In this document: positions 1 to 8,088 of the stretch, piece after piece
Position numbering within the stretch: position 1 is the stretch's first letter
Layout: each line of letters begins with the position of its first letter
Source: CAZKKF01 sp964553285
GTDB lineage: Bacteria; Patescibacteriota; Minisyncoccia; Phycocordibacterales; Zambryskibacteraceae
Assembly (NCBI GenBank): GCA_964553285.1
Contig: CAZKKF010000003.1
Span: 1 to 51,912 of the forward strand
DNA: 51,912 nucleotides
Direction: 5' to 3'
Position numbers and translations under genes: made by a program
The notes under the pieces: generated by a model
What the model was told of the DNA's origin: nothing
The model's database searches: none
Seen by the model: the letters and a program-made list of their open reading frames with translations, nothing else

Positions 1-2
1 TC

Positions 3-53
3 ACCGAGCTTTCCCTCGGAGGAGCACGCTCCTTTGAGGCGGCACGGCAGTAG
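3..53 (+). CDS. C-terminal end of an unidentified protein (partial)
   Basis: Frame 3 is open from the window edge and ends in TAG, giving a 16-residue tail (TELSLGGARSFEAARQ). A clear intrinsic terminator starts 18 nt after the stop, which is where a gene end would be expected. Frame 1 also stays open to a TGA at 91-93, inside the terminator, which is less plausible. The upstream part of the gene lies outside the window, so no function can be given. The stretch also contains two small stems (near 5-20 and 22-33), so the 3' end of a structured RNA is an alternative. Confidence 0.35.
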   Translation, partial: TELSLGGARSFEAARQ

Positions 54-70
54 TAACGAGTATAGGGAGA

Positions 71-104
71 GGCCCCCATCGTCTGTACGATGAGGGGCTT
101 TTCT
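71..104 (+). terminator. Intrinsic terminator
   Basis: An arm rich in C (GGCCCCCATCG) pairs with CGATGAGGGGC across a short loop, followed by a T-rich run (TTTTCTTTT). It closes whatever transcription unit enters from the left. The 90 nt between it and the next gene hold no clear promoter or ribosome binding site. Confidence 0.75.
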
Positions 105-194
105 TTTATCTGTGGACAATCCGCAACTTATACAAACACATGGTGATAGAATAAACGTATTGGTATTTATTCGCTTAACAACAGCACATACACA

Positions 195-2336
195 ATGAAT
201 AGCTCATCACTTCGTTCTTTCCTCGCACCCCTCTCCATCCTGTTTGCGGGAGTAGCGGTGTTTTCTGCGTTGGTCTTTCCTTTGCAGAACCATGTACAGG
301 CGCAGGAGAACTTGCAGGTACCGGGTACTCCATCCGGTGTTTTGACCTGTGAATACAGATACGAGAACGGAGTAAGCCTGGCTCAGTGCGAAAACCTTAA
401 CGGATTCCATTACGACAATGATCCCCACTTTCCAACCGGAACCTCGGGACATTGCGAATATATGGTTTGCTGGGATTCCGGAACCGGAGGAGGTGATCCC
501 GGTGGTCCGGATGATGGTCCCCAACCGCCACCCCCTCCTCCTCCTCCTCCGGAGTGTACCAACATGTGCGGTGTTCCCGCTCAATGCGGACATCAGTGTA
601 ATGATGGATGTCCTTTGGCGGGGACGCCTACTTGTGGGGAGGATCTGAACTTGTGCGACGACGGTTCCCCCATGCCTTATGTAGACAACGTATGGAGGCG
701 AGACCTCTGCCCCTCCCTCACCCTCACTCCTCCCTACCAAGAGTGCCAGGTTGGCCAAGTCAGGTCATTCAACGCAACCGTCACGCCGTCACAGGCTCTC
801 ACCTGGTGGTCCAACACTACCTCTGTAGCCACCGTATCCAATGGCATAGCTTCCTGTCTAAGTGTGGGAGAAGCCCGCATCATCGTACAGGCAGGGAACA
901 TGGAGAAACATGCCGACCTCAAAGTAATAGATGATACCACTCCCTGTTCACCTCTAAGCGAAACCCGGCAGATAAGCTGCCAGCAGGGAGGATACGGAGA
1001 AAACTATACGGGAGAGATTTGGCAGAGGAGAGACACAGGCCCCGCCCCAGAGTGCAGTTGGAGCGGCTGGACTAACATTACAGATACCTGCGTGTCTGTT
1101 GAACCTCCCACCTGCCAACAGCCTTCCCGCACTACCAGGACAATAGACTGCCAACAGGCGGGTTACGGAGAAAACTATGTTGGGAAGGTTGAGCAGGAGA
1201 TGGTCAAAAGCCCCGCGCCTGCCTGTGTCTGGGGTAACTGGACTAACATTCCGGGCACGGATACCTGTGTACCGATTCACGACCAATGCCAACTGCCCCC
1301 TTACGAATACACCAACGGACTCTGCCCCGGAGGACAGACCGAGGGAGAGCTGATCCTGCGCAGGAACCTGGTTCCCGCTTCCTGCCAGTACGATGACTGG
1401 TACCCCCACGAGAACACCTGCTCCTGCCCGGAGACTCACTACTGGTCAGGTACGCAGTGTCTGCCCAATCCTGAGGGAGGCACAACCTTGTCCGTTCTCT
1501 CAAACATGTCCTCCTACTGGAACATTGACCCGGGCGGCATATTCAACGTTGGTTCAAGCTTCACCTACCAGGTATATCCTCCGCTCGAAGGTATGCTGTA
1601 CACCATCCATGCGGAAGATAAGGCCAATTACACGCTGGCCATCGACAACTCTGACGGTCTGCAAGCCAATACCTTGGTTCTCTACCCCGGACAGCAGAAG
1701 TCCTGGAGCCTCACCTACTCACCCCTGCCCGATCCCTTCACCTACTCCATTTCTCCTCTGTCTACCATCAATCTGACCAAGGACTCCGTTCCCTACACCC
1801 AGTCATTCCCCATACAGCTCAACCTCCTTAGCGGCAACCCCCAGGCTGTGGACATAAGCTTCTCCGGAGTAAGTCCCACTCTGGTCAACCGCGGAGGCAA
1901 TGCACCCTGCACCCCCTCCGTCTCCAACTGCTTTGGCTACGTCCAGGTCAGACCGGACACTCCTGTAGGCACTTACAACATTACTGTCATCGGTACTCCC
2001 AACAACGTACAGAGACCCCTTACCCTAAACATCTCCAATCCCCAGAACATGGAGGTAACCTGTGTGGCAGACCCCTCTCCTGCACATGTGAACCGCAACG
2101 TTGAGTGGAGAGCCGTAGTGGTGGGAGGCACAGCTCCCTACACCTATGTCTGGGAAGGAGACTTCGTTCCCACAGACCCCGCTCCCACCTCCTCTCCCTA
2201 CACCCTGATGTACTCCACCACCGGACCCAAGCAGATGAAGGTAACCGTCACCGACCAGAACGGAGCGGGACAGAGTGCCTCCTGCGATACCGCCACCTTA
2301 CAGGTGAGGGTGAGGGCTGAGTGGAGGGAGATTTAG
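195..2336 (+). CDS. Large secreted cysteine-rich repeat protein with Big2-like and PKD-like domains
   Basis: A 713-residue exported protein of unknown function. Seen in the sequence: a signal peptide (hydrophobic residues about 8-27, cleavage likely after VQA near 36), a proline run at about 109-118, many cysteines, a bacterial Ig (Big2)-like stretch at about 190-245 (TWWSNTTSVATVSNG), then cysteine-framed repeats at about 252-300 and 303-355 that share CQQ-GYGENY and a W-TNI ending, with a more decayed third copy to about 410. The C-terminal 90 residues resemble a PKD domain (GGTAPYTYVWEGD, VTVTDQNGAG). It is probably an envelope or surface adhesin or binding protein; that role is inference. 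No SD precedes the ATG and no good -10 box was found. Its reading frame is unusually C-rich compared with its neighbours, which could mean a different origin or simply its composition. Confidence 0.85.
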   Translation: MNSSSLRSFLAPLSILFAGVAVFSALVFPLQNHVQAQENLQVPGTPSGVLTCEYRYENGVSLAQCENLNGFHYDNDPHFPTGTSGHCEYMVCWDSGTGGGDPGGPDDGPQPPPPPPPPPECTNMCGVPAQCGHQCNDGCPLAGTPTCGEDLNLCDDGSPMPYVDNVWRRDLCPSLTLTPPYQECQVGQVRSFNATVTPSQALTWWSNTTSVATVSNGIASCLSVGEARIIVQAGNMEKHADLKVIDDTTPCSPLSETRQISCQQGGYGENYTGEIWQRRDTGPAPECSWSGWTNITDTCVSVEPPTCQQPSRTTRTIDCQQAGYGENYVGKVEQEMVKSPAPACVWGNWTNIPGTDTCVPIHDQCQLPPYEYTNGLCPGGQTEGELILRRNLVPASCQYDDWYPHENTCSCPETHYWSGTQCLPNPEGGTTLSVLSNMSSYWNIDPGGIFNVGSSFTYQVYPPLEGMLYTIHAEDKANYTLAIDNSDGLQANTLVLYPGQQKSWSLTYSPLPDPFTYSISPLSTINLTKDSVPYTQSFPIQLNLLSGNPQAVDISFSGVSPTLVNRGGNAPCTPSVSNCFGYVQVRPDTPVGTYNITVIGTPNNVQRPLTLNISNPQNMEVTCVADPSPAHVNRNVEWRAVVVGGTAPYTYVWEGDFVPTDPAPTSSPYTLMYSTTGPKQMKVTVTDQNGAGQSASCDTATLQVRVRAEWREI

Positions 2337-2355
2337 AGGTAGTCCAGGTTCGCGC

Positions 2356-2384
2356 TTGCAAAGCACCCCTGTCTGTGCTATGAT
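2356..2384 (+). promoter_or_regulatory. rpsO promoter, leaderless type
   Basis: TTGCAA (2356-2361), a 17-bp spacer, then TATGAT (2379-2384). The start codon GTG lies at 2391, exactly 7 nt after the end of the -10 box, which is where transcription should begin. The mRNA is therefore predicted to start with the start codon itself. Confidence 0.8.
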
Positions 2385-2390
2385 TAAGAA

Positions 2391-2663
2391 GTGATTACCA
2401 AAACCCGTAAATCCAAGGTGGCAGGCGAAGTTCGCGTGCATGACACCGATACAGGCTCGCCTGAAGTACAGGCCGCTGTTTTGACTGCCAGAATTGAGGA
2501 ACTTGCCCTACATTTGAAGAAGCACGGCAAGGACAACCACTCCCGCAGGGGGCTCCTCAAGATGGTAGCCGACAGGCAGAAGCATTTGGCATACCTTCAA
2601 AAGAAGGACCCCAAACGCCATGCCGCTTTGATAAAGAAGATAGGTCTCAAGAAAAAGGCCTAA
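2391..2663 (+). CDS. rpsO: 30S ribosomal protein S15
   Basis: S15 binds 16S rRNA in the platform of the small subunit and helps nucleate its assembly. The 90-residue product has the normal family length and the family core: DTGSPEVQAAVLTARI at about 20-35, HLKKHGKDNHSRRGLL at about 41-56 and KMVADRQKHLAYL. The start is GTG at 2391, chosen because it sits at the predicted transcription start and is followed by the usual S15 N-terminus. It is a single-gene unit with its own promoter; a hairpin follows at 2670-2689. S15 usually regulates its own leader in other bacteria. With no leader here, that control cannot act in the same way. Confidence 0.97.
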   Translation: MITKTRKSKVAGEVRVHDTDTGSPEVQAAVLTARIEELALHLKKHGKDNHSRRGLLKMVADRQKHLAYLQKKDPKRHAALIKKIGLKKKA

Positions 2664-2669
2664 AGGCCT

Positions 2670-2689
2670 CTGCGGACGTTTGTCCGCAG
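2670..2689 (+). terminator. Hairpin after rpsO, possible terminator
   Basis: CTGCGGAC and GTCCGCAG form a perfect 8-bp stem with a GTTT loop, 7 nt after the rpsO stop codon. No clean T-run follows (only TCTCTGTTTT some 10 nt later), so termination would be weak. It may instead stabilise the 3' end of the rpsO mRNA. Confidence 0.45.
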
Positions 2690-2850
2690 GGTTGCATCTC
2701 TGTTTTGAAGTATAATTGGGGAAGAGCCTCTTGTGGGCTTGCCCCGCTTAGCGGGGTTGCCCGCCTGGGGTGGGTCAGTGGTAATTGTTTTTGATTAACC
2801 AACGTTCGCCGGCTATACGAAAAAGCTTGCGGACAAAGATAATAATTTTT

Positions 2851-3429
2851 ATGCCAGTAATAAAATACGCCGACCAGAGGGTCGCAGTGCTTATAGACAC
2901 GCAAAACCTGTATCACAGTGCCAAGAATCTTTACAAAGCGAAAGTCAATTTCAAAAACGTGCTCGAAGACTGCGTGGCCGGCCGCACCCTGATACGCGCC
3001 ATGGCTTACGTTATCACCACAGAGTCCGGTGAGGAGCGCAGTTTTTTTGATGCTTTGGAAAAAACCGGCATTGAGACCAAGACCAAGAACCTGCAGATAT
3101 TTTCAAGCGGCGCAAAGAAAGCCGACTGGGATGTGGCCATTGCCATTGACGCCATAAGGATGGCTCCGCGCCTTGATGCGGTTATCATCGTTTCCGGAGA
3201 CGGAGACTTCGTGCCATTGGTTGAATATCTCAAGGTAACGCACGGCCTGCAGGTGGAGATGGCTTCCTTTGGCAAATCCACTTCAAGCAAGCTCATAGAA
3301 GCAGTGGACGACTTCATTGACTTGGATGACAACCAAAAAAGATACCTCCTGCGAAGCGGTCCGAGAAAATCTTCCGCCGATGAAGACGGCGATTCTGAAA
3401 ATACGGGCGCTGACGAAGTGATAGAATAA
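2851..3429 (+). CDS. NYN-domain (LabA/PIN-like) putative ribonuclease
   Basis: A 192-residue NYN-family protein; the family has a PIN-like nuclease fold that cuts RNA with metal-bound acidic residues. Visible motifs: VAVLIDTQNLY near the N-terminus (first Asp), KKADWDVAIAIDA in the middle (second acidic pair), and VSGDGDFVPLVEYL, the typical NYN SGDGDF motif, followed by LQVEMASFGKSTS. The acidic tail (DEDGDSENTGADEVIE) is probably disordered. The ATG at 2851 was chosen over in-frame starts upstream because the domain begins right after it and GATAAT at 2838-2843 ends 8 nt before it. A second possible promoter (TATAAT at 2711-2716) lies further upstream, with a GC-rich stem (CCCCGCTTAGCGGGG) between them. 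Its RNA target is unknown. Confidence 0.85.
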   Translation: MPVIKYADQRVAVLIDTQNLYHSAKNLYKAKVNFKNVLEDCVAGRTLIRAMAYVITTESGEERSFFDALEKTGIETKTKNLQIFSSGAKKADWDVAIAIDAIRMAPRLDAVIIVSGDGDFVPLVEYLKVTHGLQVEMASFGKSTSSKLIEAVDDFIDLDDNQKRYLLRSGPRKSSADEDGDSENTGADEVIE

Positions 3430-3483
3430 TCAGGACGGGCGCAAAAAACCTGCTCCCGCTTGCGGCGTCTTGCGCCAAACAAA

Positions 3484-4791
3484 ATGGATGACAGCCTAAA
3501 CACCGCGCCAGATAATCCAAAAAACTCCGGCACAAAAAACGGGCCCGTCTTTCTTGATGCCAATGGGGAGATGGTTAGCGGAGCGGAAGAAATCGCTTCT
3601 TCTCCGGCCACGGCGGCCGGGGGGCTCGCCGCAGACCTTTCTCTTGATAGCGGAGTGGAAGACCTGCTCAAAAAAGCCAGGGAAGATGCCAGACGCACCA
3701 ACGAAGAGGCGGTAAAGATAATTTTGCAAAAAGACATGCCGGAAGTGCGCGTGGACGAGCCCTCCGCGCCCGCCGAGCAAATATTTTCACAAGACCAAAT
3801 CGAGCCGAAGGCGCAGGTAGTCCCAGCCAGAAAGCCGGAAGTGAGCGTAACGCAGGAAGCACCTGCAATGCCCGCAACGCCTGAAAACAAAGAAGCGTGG
3901 GAGGCGCTGAAAAACCTGCGCACCTACCAGGGAGACGTGGCCGGCATCATAAAAGACCAGGGCGAGTCCGTGCTCTCCGTATCAATGGCGGAGCGGCGCA
4001 GGAGAGAAGAGAGGGGAGAAAAACAGGAAGAAGAAAAAGAGGAAAGCCCCTGGAAAAACACCTGGCTCGCGGTGGGGGCGGCATTGCTTTTTGTGCTTGG
4101 GGTGGGGCTTCTTGGGGGCTTTTATTATATAAACCGGCAAAACGCTCCGCTTACACAGATTCCGCCGTCTGACGCTTTGGTGCGTTTTGATATGGAGAGG
4201 GAAATATTTTTTGGCGGCCTGACAAAAAGCGCCTTGGTGGATCTGCTCGCCTCGCTAAAAAGTGACGGCCCGGCGGAAAGCAAATCGCTTTCTTATGTGC
4301 GCATAGTGCGCCGCGAGGAAAACGCCGCAGTGCCCATCACCGCATCGGAATTCATGTCTCTCATACGCTCCGGCGCGCCGAGCTCTTTTGTGAGGGCGCT
4401 CGGCGATAAGTTTATGCTCGGCTTCTACAAGGACAACCTGTCGGAGCGCCATGAGGCGTTCTTGCTTCTCTCCGTCAATTCTTTTGATACAGCCTTTGAC
4501 GGACTGCTGAGGTGGGAGGGCACCATGGCGGGGGATTTGTCCGGCATCATCACACCCTTTGCTCTTCCGGCGGATGTTGAAGCCCTGTTTTCTCTCGGAG
4601 CAACGCAGGAAACGAGGAGATTTCAGGACATGGTCATAGACAACAAAGACGTGCGACTCCTCAAAGGAGAGGCCAATCAAACAGTGCTCTTGTATGCTTT
4701 TATACGTCCGGATCTTTTGCTCATAGCGGAGAGCGAAAGAGTGCTCAGCGAAATAATGCTAAGAGTGTTTTCTGCGGCTACGGTAAGGTAA
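3484..4791 (+). CDS. Single-pass membrane protein of unknown function
   Basis: A 435-residue protein that I do not recognise. The first 195 residues are hydrophilic, charged and low in complexity, probably disordered and cytoplasmic, ending in a highly charged stretch (ERRRREERGEKQEEEKEE). One transmembrane helix follows at about 198-222 (WLAVGAALLFVLGVGLLGGF). The remaining 210 residues form an extracytoplasmic domain of mixed alpha/beta character (SLSYVRIVRREE, FMLGFYKDNLSERHEAFLLL). ATG 3484 is preferred over a TTG at 3460 because the latter lies in low-quality upstream sequence. No SD is seen. The layout (long cytoplasmic tail, one helix, exported domain) resembles envelope-anchoring proteins, but this is only a topological likeness. 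Confidence 0.8.
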   Translation: MDDSLNTAPDNPKNSGTKNGPVFLDANGEMVSGAEEIASSPATAAGGLAADLSLDSGVEDLLKKAREDARRTNEEAVKIILQKDMPEVRVDEPSAPAEQIFSQDQIEPKAQVVPARKPEVSVTQEAPAMPATPENKEAWEALKNLRTYQGDVAGIIKDQGESVLSVSMAERRRREERGEKQEEEKEESPWKNTWLAVGAALLFVLGVGLLGGFYYINRQNAPLTQIPPSDALVRFDMEREIFFGGLTKSALVDLLASLKSDGPAESKSLSYVRIVRREENAAVPITASEFMSLIRSGAPSSFVRALGDKFMLGFYKDNLSERHEAFLLLSVNSFDTAFDGLLRWEGTMAGDLSGIITPFALPADVEALFSLGATQETRRFQDMVIDNKDVRLLKGEANQTVLLYAFIRPDLLLIAESERVLSEIMLRVFSAATVR

Positions 4792-4802
4792 AGCTGGCCT
4801 GT

Positions 4803-4831
4803 TTGCCTAAACATTTTGCGGGGGGTATCAT
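4803..4831 (+). promoter_or_regulatory. Promoter of the DksA-like gene, leaderless type
   Basis: TTGCCT (4803-4808), a 17-bp spacer, TATCAT (4826-4831). The ATG at 4838 is 7 nt after the -10 box. It is one of the best-formed examples of the leaderless arrangement in this window. Confidence 0.8.
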
Positions 4832-4837
4832 AGAGCC

Positions 4838-5200
4838 ATGACACCTGAACAAATACAAAATTTTAAAGGAAGGCTTGAAGAGGAGATGGCCACTTTGGAA
4901 AAAGAGCTGTCCGAAATAGCGGTCAAAAACCCCGCAAACCCGGGCGACTGGGTGGCGACCGCAGGCAATGTGGATGACATTTCAAATGCCGACCCCAACA
5001 CTACGGCCGACCAGTTTGAAGAGCTGGAAAACAATGCCGCCGTGCTTGCCCGCCTGGAAAACCGCTTCAACGACGTAAAAGATGCTTTGGCGAAAATTGA
5101 GTCGGGACAATACGGAAAGTGCGAGGTGTCTGGAGAGGATATAGAGACAGACCGCCTGGAGGCAAATCCCGCCGCACGCACCTGCAGAGAACATATGTAA
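4838..5200 (+). CDS. DksA/TraR-family protein with a degenerate zinc finger
   Basis: DksA/TraR proteins enter the secondary channel of RNA polymerase and change initiation, often with ppGpp. The 120-residue product has the family shape: a helical coiled-coil hairpin at about 5-85 and a C-terminal finger (QYGKCEVSGEDIETDRLEAN, then PAARTCREHM). In the usual finger four cysteines bind zinc. Here the ligand positions read C95, S98, C116, H119, so the second Cys is Ser and the last is His. The fold may survive with three ligands or without metal. Length and the RLEANPAAR motif make the family call safe; the activity is not certain. It has its own promoter and a strong terminator at 5211-5230, so it forms a single-gene unit. 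Confidence 0.9.
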   Translation: MTPEQIQNFKGRLEEEMATLEKELSEIAVKNPANPGDWVATAGNVDDISNADPNTTADQFEELENNAAVLARLENRFNDVKDALAKIESGQYGKCEVSGEDIETDRLEANPAARTCREHM

Positions 5201-5210
5201 GCGAGAGGAG

Positions 5211-5233
5211 CCCCGCCGTTGCGGGGTTTTCTT
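5211..5233 (+). terminator. Intrinsic terminator of the DksA-like gene
   Basis: CCCCGC, loop CGTT, GCGGGG, then TTTTCTT. It begins 10 nt after the stop codon. The short gap to comM (start 5299) holds no convincing -35/-10 pair. Confidence 0.85.
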
Positions 5234-5298
5234 GTCCTCGGAAAACTTTGTGCGCCGTTCGTCTTATTCTTGCAAAAATTTTTGGTACGTTCAAAAAA

Positions 5299-6831
5299 AT
5301 GTCTTTCGCAAAGGTACACACCGCCCAGACAAACATGCTTTCGGCATCAATCATTGATGTTGAGGTGGATATCTCCAAAGGGATTTATTCCTTTGCCATA
5401 GTGGGCCTGCCGGACAAAGCCACCGAGGAAGCGCGCGACAGAGTATCGGCCGCCATCAAAAACAGCGGCTTCACTTCGCCAAAGCAAAAGAACCAAAAGA
5501 CGGTGATTGCTCTTGCTCCGGCAGATATAAAGAAAGAGGGCGCGTCTTTTGACGCGGCCATTGCCGCCGCTTATCTTCTGGCGGAAGGGGAGGTGGAGTT
5601 TGACCCCAAGGGCATAATGCTTTTGGGCGAACTTTCTCTGGACGGCAAGGCAAGGCCGGTGAAGGGAGTGCTTCCCATGGCAAGCGCCGCAAGAGACAGC
5701 GGCTTCCATACCATCATCGTGCCAAAAGAAAATGCCGAGGAAGCAGCTCTGGTGGAAGGCATCCGGGTTTTCGGAGCGGAAAACTTACAGCAAATACTAG
5801 ACCATCTCACCGGCTCAAACCCTCTGCAAAAACACCCGCAAACCATAATCTCGGCCGAGGAAAAATCCCGAAGGGGGTCATTTGATGACATCAAAGGCCA
5901 GGAAAATGCCAAGCGCGCTCTGGTCATAGCGGCATCAGGCAAGCACAACATCGCTCTCTACGGCCCGCCCGGCACGGGCAAGACCATGCTTGCAAGAGCG
6001 CTCGCTTCCATTTTGCCGCCGCTCCCCACCGAGCACATATTGGAAGTTACGGGCATCCACTCCATTGCCGGCACTTTGTCTCACCCTTATGCCAAAGAAG
6101 CGCCCTTCCGCTCCCCGCACCATACTTCTTCTTATGTTGCTCTGGTGGGCGGAGGAGCAAGTTTGCGCCCGGGAGAAATAACGCTCGCCCACAGAGGTGT
6201 TTTGTTTTTGGACGAATTTCCCGAGTTTGAAACCAGAGTGATAGAGTCTTTGAGAGAGCCCCTGGAAGAGCGCAGGATTTCCATATCAAGAGCGCGCGGC
6301 TCGGCTGTTTTTCCGGCAAATTTTATTCTGGTGGCCGCCATGAATCCCTGCCCCTGCGGCAATCGCTCTTTTCCCGGGCCCGCCTGCTCGTGCATGCCGG
6401 CACAGATAATGAGATACGAGAGAAAACTCTCCGGCCCCATAGTAGATCGCATAGACATGTGGATTCCGGTGCCCCGCATAGACCACGGAACGCTTATGGA
6501 AAAGGGCGGCACGGGAGAAGGGGAGCTTGCAAGAAAAACCACTGAAAGCGTGCGCAAAAAGCAGGAAGACAGATATATGCAGAGAAAAATGGGCAGAAAA
6601 GCGGCGGGCGAGCTGAGCGCCAAGGAGCTTGTTTCAAGCATAGAGCTTGATGACGCCACCAAGCAGGTGCTAAACGAAGCGGCAAGGAAGCTTGGTCTGT
6701 CGGCGCGCTCCTACCACAAAACCGTGCGCCTTTCCCGCACCATTGCAGACTTGGACAACAGCGAGGAGATAAAGCCCGAACACATAATGGAGGCTCTCTC
6801 ATACCGCCCGCCAAAATCGAGCATGCTTTAA
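5299..6831 (+). CDS. comM: ComM/YifB family AAA+ ATPase (Mg-chelatase-like)
   Basis: In naturally competent bacteria ComM is a hexameric helicase that promotes branch migration of incoming DNA during transformation. The 510-residue protein has the full family layout: an N-terminal ChlI/Lon-protease-like domain (about 1-170), an AAA+ core with Walker A GPPGTGKTM (about 222-230), the HSIAGTL and FRSPHHTSS motifs, Walker B GVLFLDEFPEF, the MNPCPCGN and CSC cysteine segment at about 348-371, and the C-terminal Mg-chelatase helical domain ending ALSYRPP. ATG 5299 matches the family N-terminus (SFAKVHTA); an open frame continues upstream but runs through the preceding terminator. Together with PilB it suggests DNA uptake; that link is inference. 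It ends 12 bp from the convergent peptidase gene. Confidence 0.93.
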   Translation: MSFAKVHTAQTNMLSASIIDVEVDISKGIYSFAIVGLPDKATEEARDRVSAAIKNSGFTSPKQKNQKTVIALAPADIKKEGASFDAAIAAAYLLAEGEVEFDPKGIMLLGELSLDGKARPVKGVLPMASAARDSGFHTIIVPKENAEEAALVEGIRVFGAENLQQILDHLTGSNPLQKHPQTIISAEEKSRRGSFDDIKGQENAKRALVIAASGKHNIALYGPPGTGKTMLARALASILPPLPTEHILEVTGIHSIAGTLSHPYAKEAPFRSPHHTSSYVALVGGGASLRPGEITLAHRGVLFLDEFPEFETRVIESLREPLEERRISISRARGSAVFPANFILVAAMNPCPCGNRSFPGPACSCMPAQIMRYERKLSGPIVDRIDMWIPVPRIDHGTLMEKGGTGEGELARKTTESVRKKQEDRYMQRKMGRKAAGELSAKELVSSIELDDATKQVLNEAARKLGLSARSYHKTVRLSRTIADLDNSEEIKPEHIMEALSYRPPKSSML

Positions 6832-6843
6832 AAAGCTAGCTAT

Positions 6844-8022
6844 TTAGAAAGGATTGCGTGCGCCTCTTATCTCAAAGTGCACATGCGCGCCTGTGGTGCG
6901 GCCGGTAAGGCCAACATATCCGATGACCTCTCCCTGGGCTACCGTTTCACCCACCGATACGGTGTTTGACTGGTTATGGGCATAGAGTGTTTGGGTACCG
7001 TTTGAGTGCTCTATTACGATGTAGTTTCCATATCCTCCGTTCCATCCGCCCACGCGGGATATTATGACGCGGCCTTCAGCGGCGGCTACTATCGGCGTGC
7101 CGACAGGAGAAGCCAGGTCAACGGCGTTGTACCCGTGTATGCCCTGTGAGCGCGGGCCGGGGACGGGGCGCATAAAGTACCCTTCTATGACGCGGGTTGA
7201 AGGCGCTATCTGCACTCTTGTGGCCGCTGCGGAAGCAGAAGCGGAAGCCGCTATCTCGCCGTCCGGCACTATGACCACATCTCCGACAGAGAGCCTGGTG
7301 GATTCGCCGATGGCATTGTATGAAAGGATTTCTTCTATATCCGCTTTGTATAGCTTTGCGATAGAGGCCGGGGTATCGCCGCTCTTTACCGTGTGCCTGA
7401 TACCTGATACCGGCAAGATGGTAAGTATCTGGCCCGGGCGCACGGTGGAGCCGGAAATGTCGTTTGCCCACCTGATGGTGTTGACCGTAACGTCAAACAT
7501 CTCCGCTATCTGCGACAGTGTATCGCCCTCCTTTACCACATAAACGCTTATGCGGTCTGAAGACGGCCTATTGAGAAGGTTTTCCGAAAGACCGCCCGAT
7601 GGGCCGTCTTCGGACACCAAAGCGTCTCCCTCAACCACTATTTCCGCGCCGCCGATGTTTGGATGAGGATCTATGTTTACAGCCGCCTGAAGGAGGGGAA
7701 TGTTTTGCGAATTATATATCTTCGGGGCGGCCTGCGCGGCGCTTTTAAACAGCCCGCTCATAAAGGAGCCGAAACCGGCGTATACAAAGAAGGGCGCCGC
7801 CGCGGCCGCCAGAAACAGCAAAAAGTAGCCTTTCCTGGAAGGACTTACCCGCGATTTATTTATTTTACGGGACCGGCCTGTGTTACCGCCGTTTTTGGAG
7901 TCTTGATTGCAAGAAATAAGCCAAAATCCGAATTCTTCCGCTCCGTCATTCCCGCCTCGGGCGGGACACCCATCCTTCCGTGTCAGAGGCTTATATAGTA
8001 CCCCAAAAGGGGCCTTTTTCAA
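6844..8022 (-). CDS. LysM-repeat M23 metallopeptidase (murein endopeptidase-like), start uncertain
   Basis: M23 peptidases cut peptide cross-links of peptidoglycan. Numbered from TTG 8022: one transmembrane or signal segment at about 66-88 (GYFLLFLAAAAAPFFVYAGF), two LysM domains at about 157-205 and 209-253 (YVVKEGDTLSQIAEMFDV; HTVKSGDTPASIAKLY), an Ala/Ser linker, and a C-terminal M23 domain with GIHGYNAVDLASPVGT (zinc ligands H and D) and GAHVHFEIR (HxH). It is an envelope enzyme anchored by its N-terminus. The open frame runs to TTG 8022, but that TTG is the -35 box of the gene's likely promoter, so translation must begin later, between about 7988 and the membrane segment, where no in-frame ATG is seen. 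A CCCGCC/GGCGGG palindrome at 7951-7965 also lies in this doubtful part. Confidence 0.85.
   Translation of the reverse strand: MKKAPFGVLYKPLTRKDGCPARGGNDGAEEFGFWLISCNQDSKNGGNTGRSRKINKSRVSPSRKGYFLLFLAAAAAPFFVYAGFGSFMSGLFKSAAQAAPKIYNSQNIPLLQAAVNIDPHPNIGGAEIVVEGDALVSEDGPSGGLSENLLNRPSSDRISVYVVKEGDTLSQIAEMFDVTVNTIRWANDISGSTVRPGQILTILPVSGIRHTVKSGDTPASIAKLYKADIEEILSYNAIGESTRLSVGDVVIVPDGEIAASASASAAATRVQIAPSTRVIEGYFMRPVPGPRSQGIHGYNAVDLASPVGTPIVAAAEGRVIISRVGGWNGGYGNYIVIEHSNGTQTLYAHNQSNTVSVGETVAQGEVIGYVGLTGRTTGAHVHFEIRGARNPF
7995..8022 (-). promoter_or_regulatory. Promoter of the LysM/M23 gene with a palindrome in its spacer
   Basis: Reading on the minus strand: TTGAAA (8022-8017), a 16-bp spacer, TACTAT (8000-7995). 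The spacer contains CCCCTTTTGGGG, an inverted repeat between the two boxes. This could be an operator, or the palindrome may serve as a terminator for transcription on the other strand. Confidence 0.6.
8001..8018 (+). terminator. Plus-strand terminator-like hairpin
   Basis: CCCC AAAA GGGG followed by CCTTTTT on the plus strand. No plus-strand gene ends nearby, so its purpose would be to stop antisense or read-through transcription before pcrA. It overlaps the spacer of the minus-strand promoter. Confidence 0.45.
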
Positions 8023-8055
8023 CTTGCCACAACCCCCACAATGTGGGTTATAAAT

Positions 8056-8084
8056 GCCAAAAAGCCTTATTTTTGGCTTTTTTT
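8056..8084 (+). terminator. Second plus-strand terminator just upstream of pcrA
   Basis: GCCAAAAA (8056-8063) pairs with TTTTTGGC (8070-8077) around a 6-nt loop, and a run of seven T follows. It ends 4 nt before the pcrA -10 box. It insulates pcrA from transcription coming from the left. Confidence 0.65.
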
Positions 8085-8088
8085 GGGA

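Noticed and set aside
3006..3923. A 305-codon open frame on the minus strand
   Set aside because: It covers the NYN gene and the start of the next gene on the other strand, is serine-rich like an antisense reading, and lacks family features or a promoter.
5119..5298. N-terminal extension of ComM
   Set aside because: The frame is open but runs back through the previous gene's end and its terminator; the family N-terminus begins at ATG 5299.
7930..7985. A short out-of-frame ORF starting ATG near 7972 (minus) with a GGAAGG site
   Set aside because: It stops after about 37 codons before the membrane segment of the peptidase and is not in its frame. A frameshift is possible but cannot be shown from one sequence.
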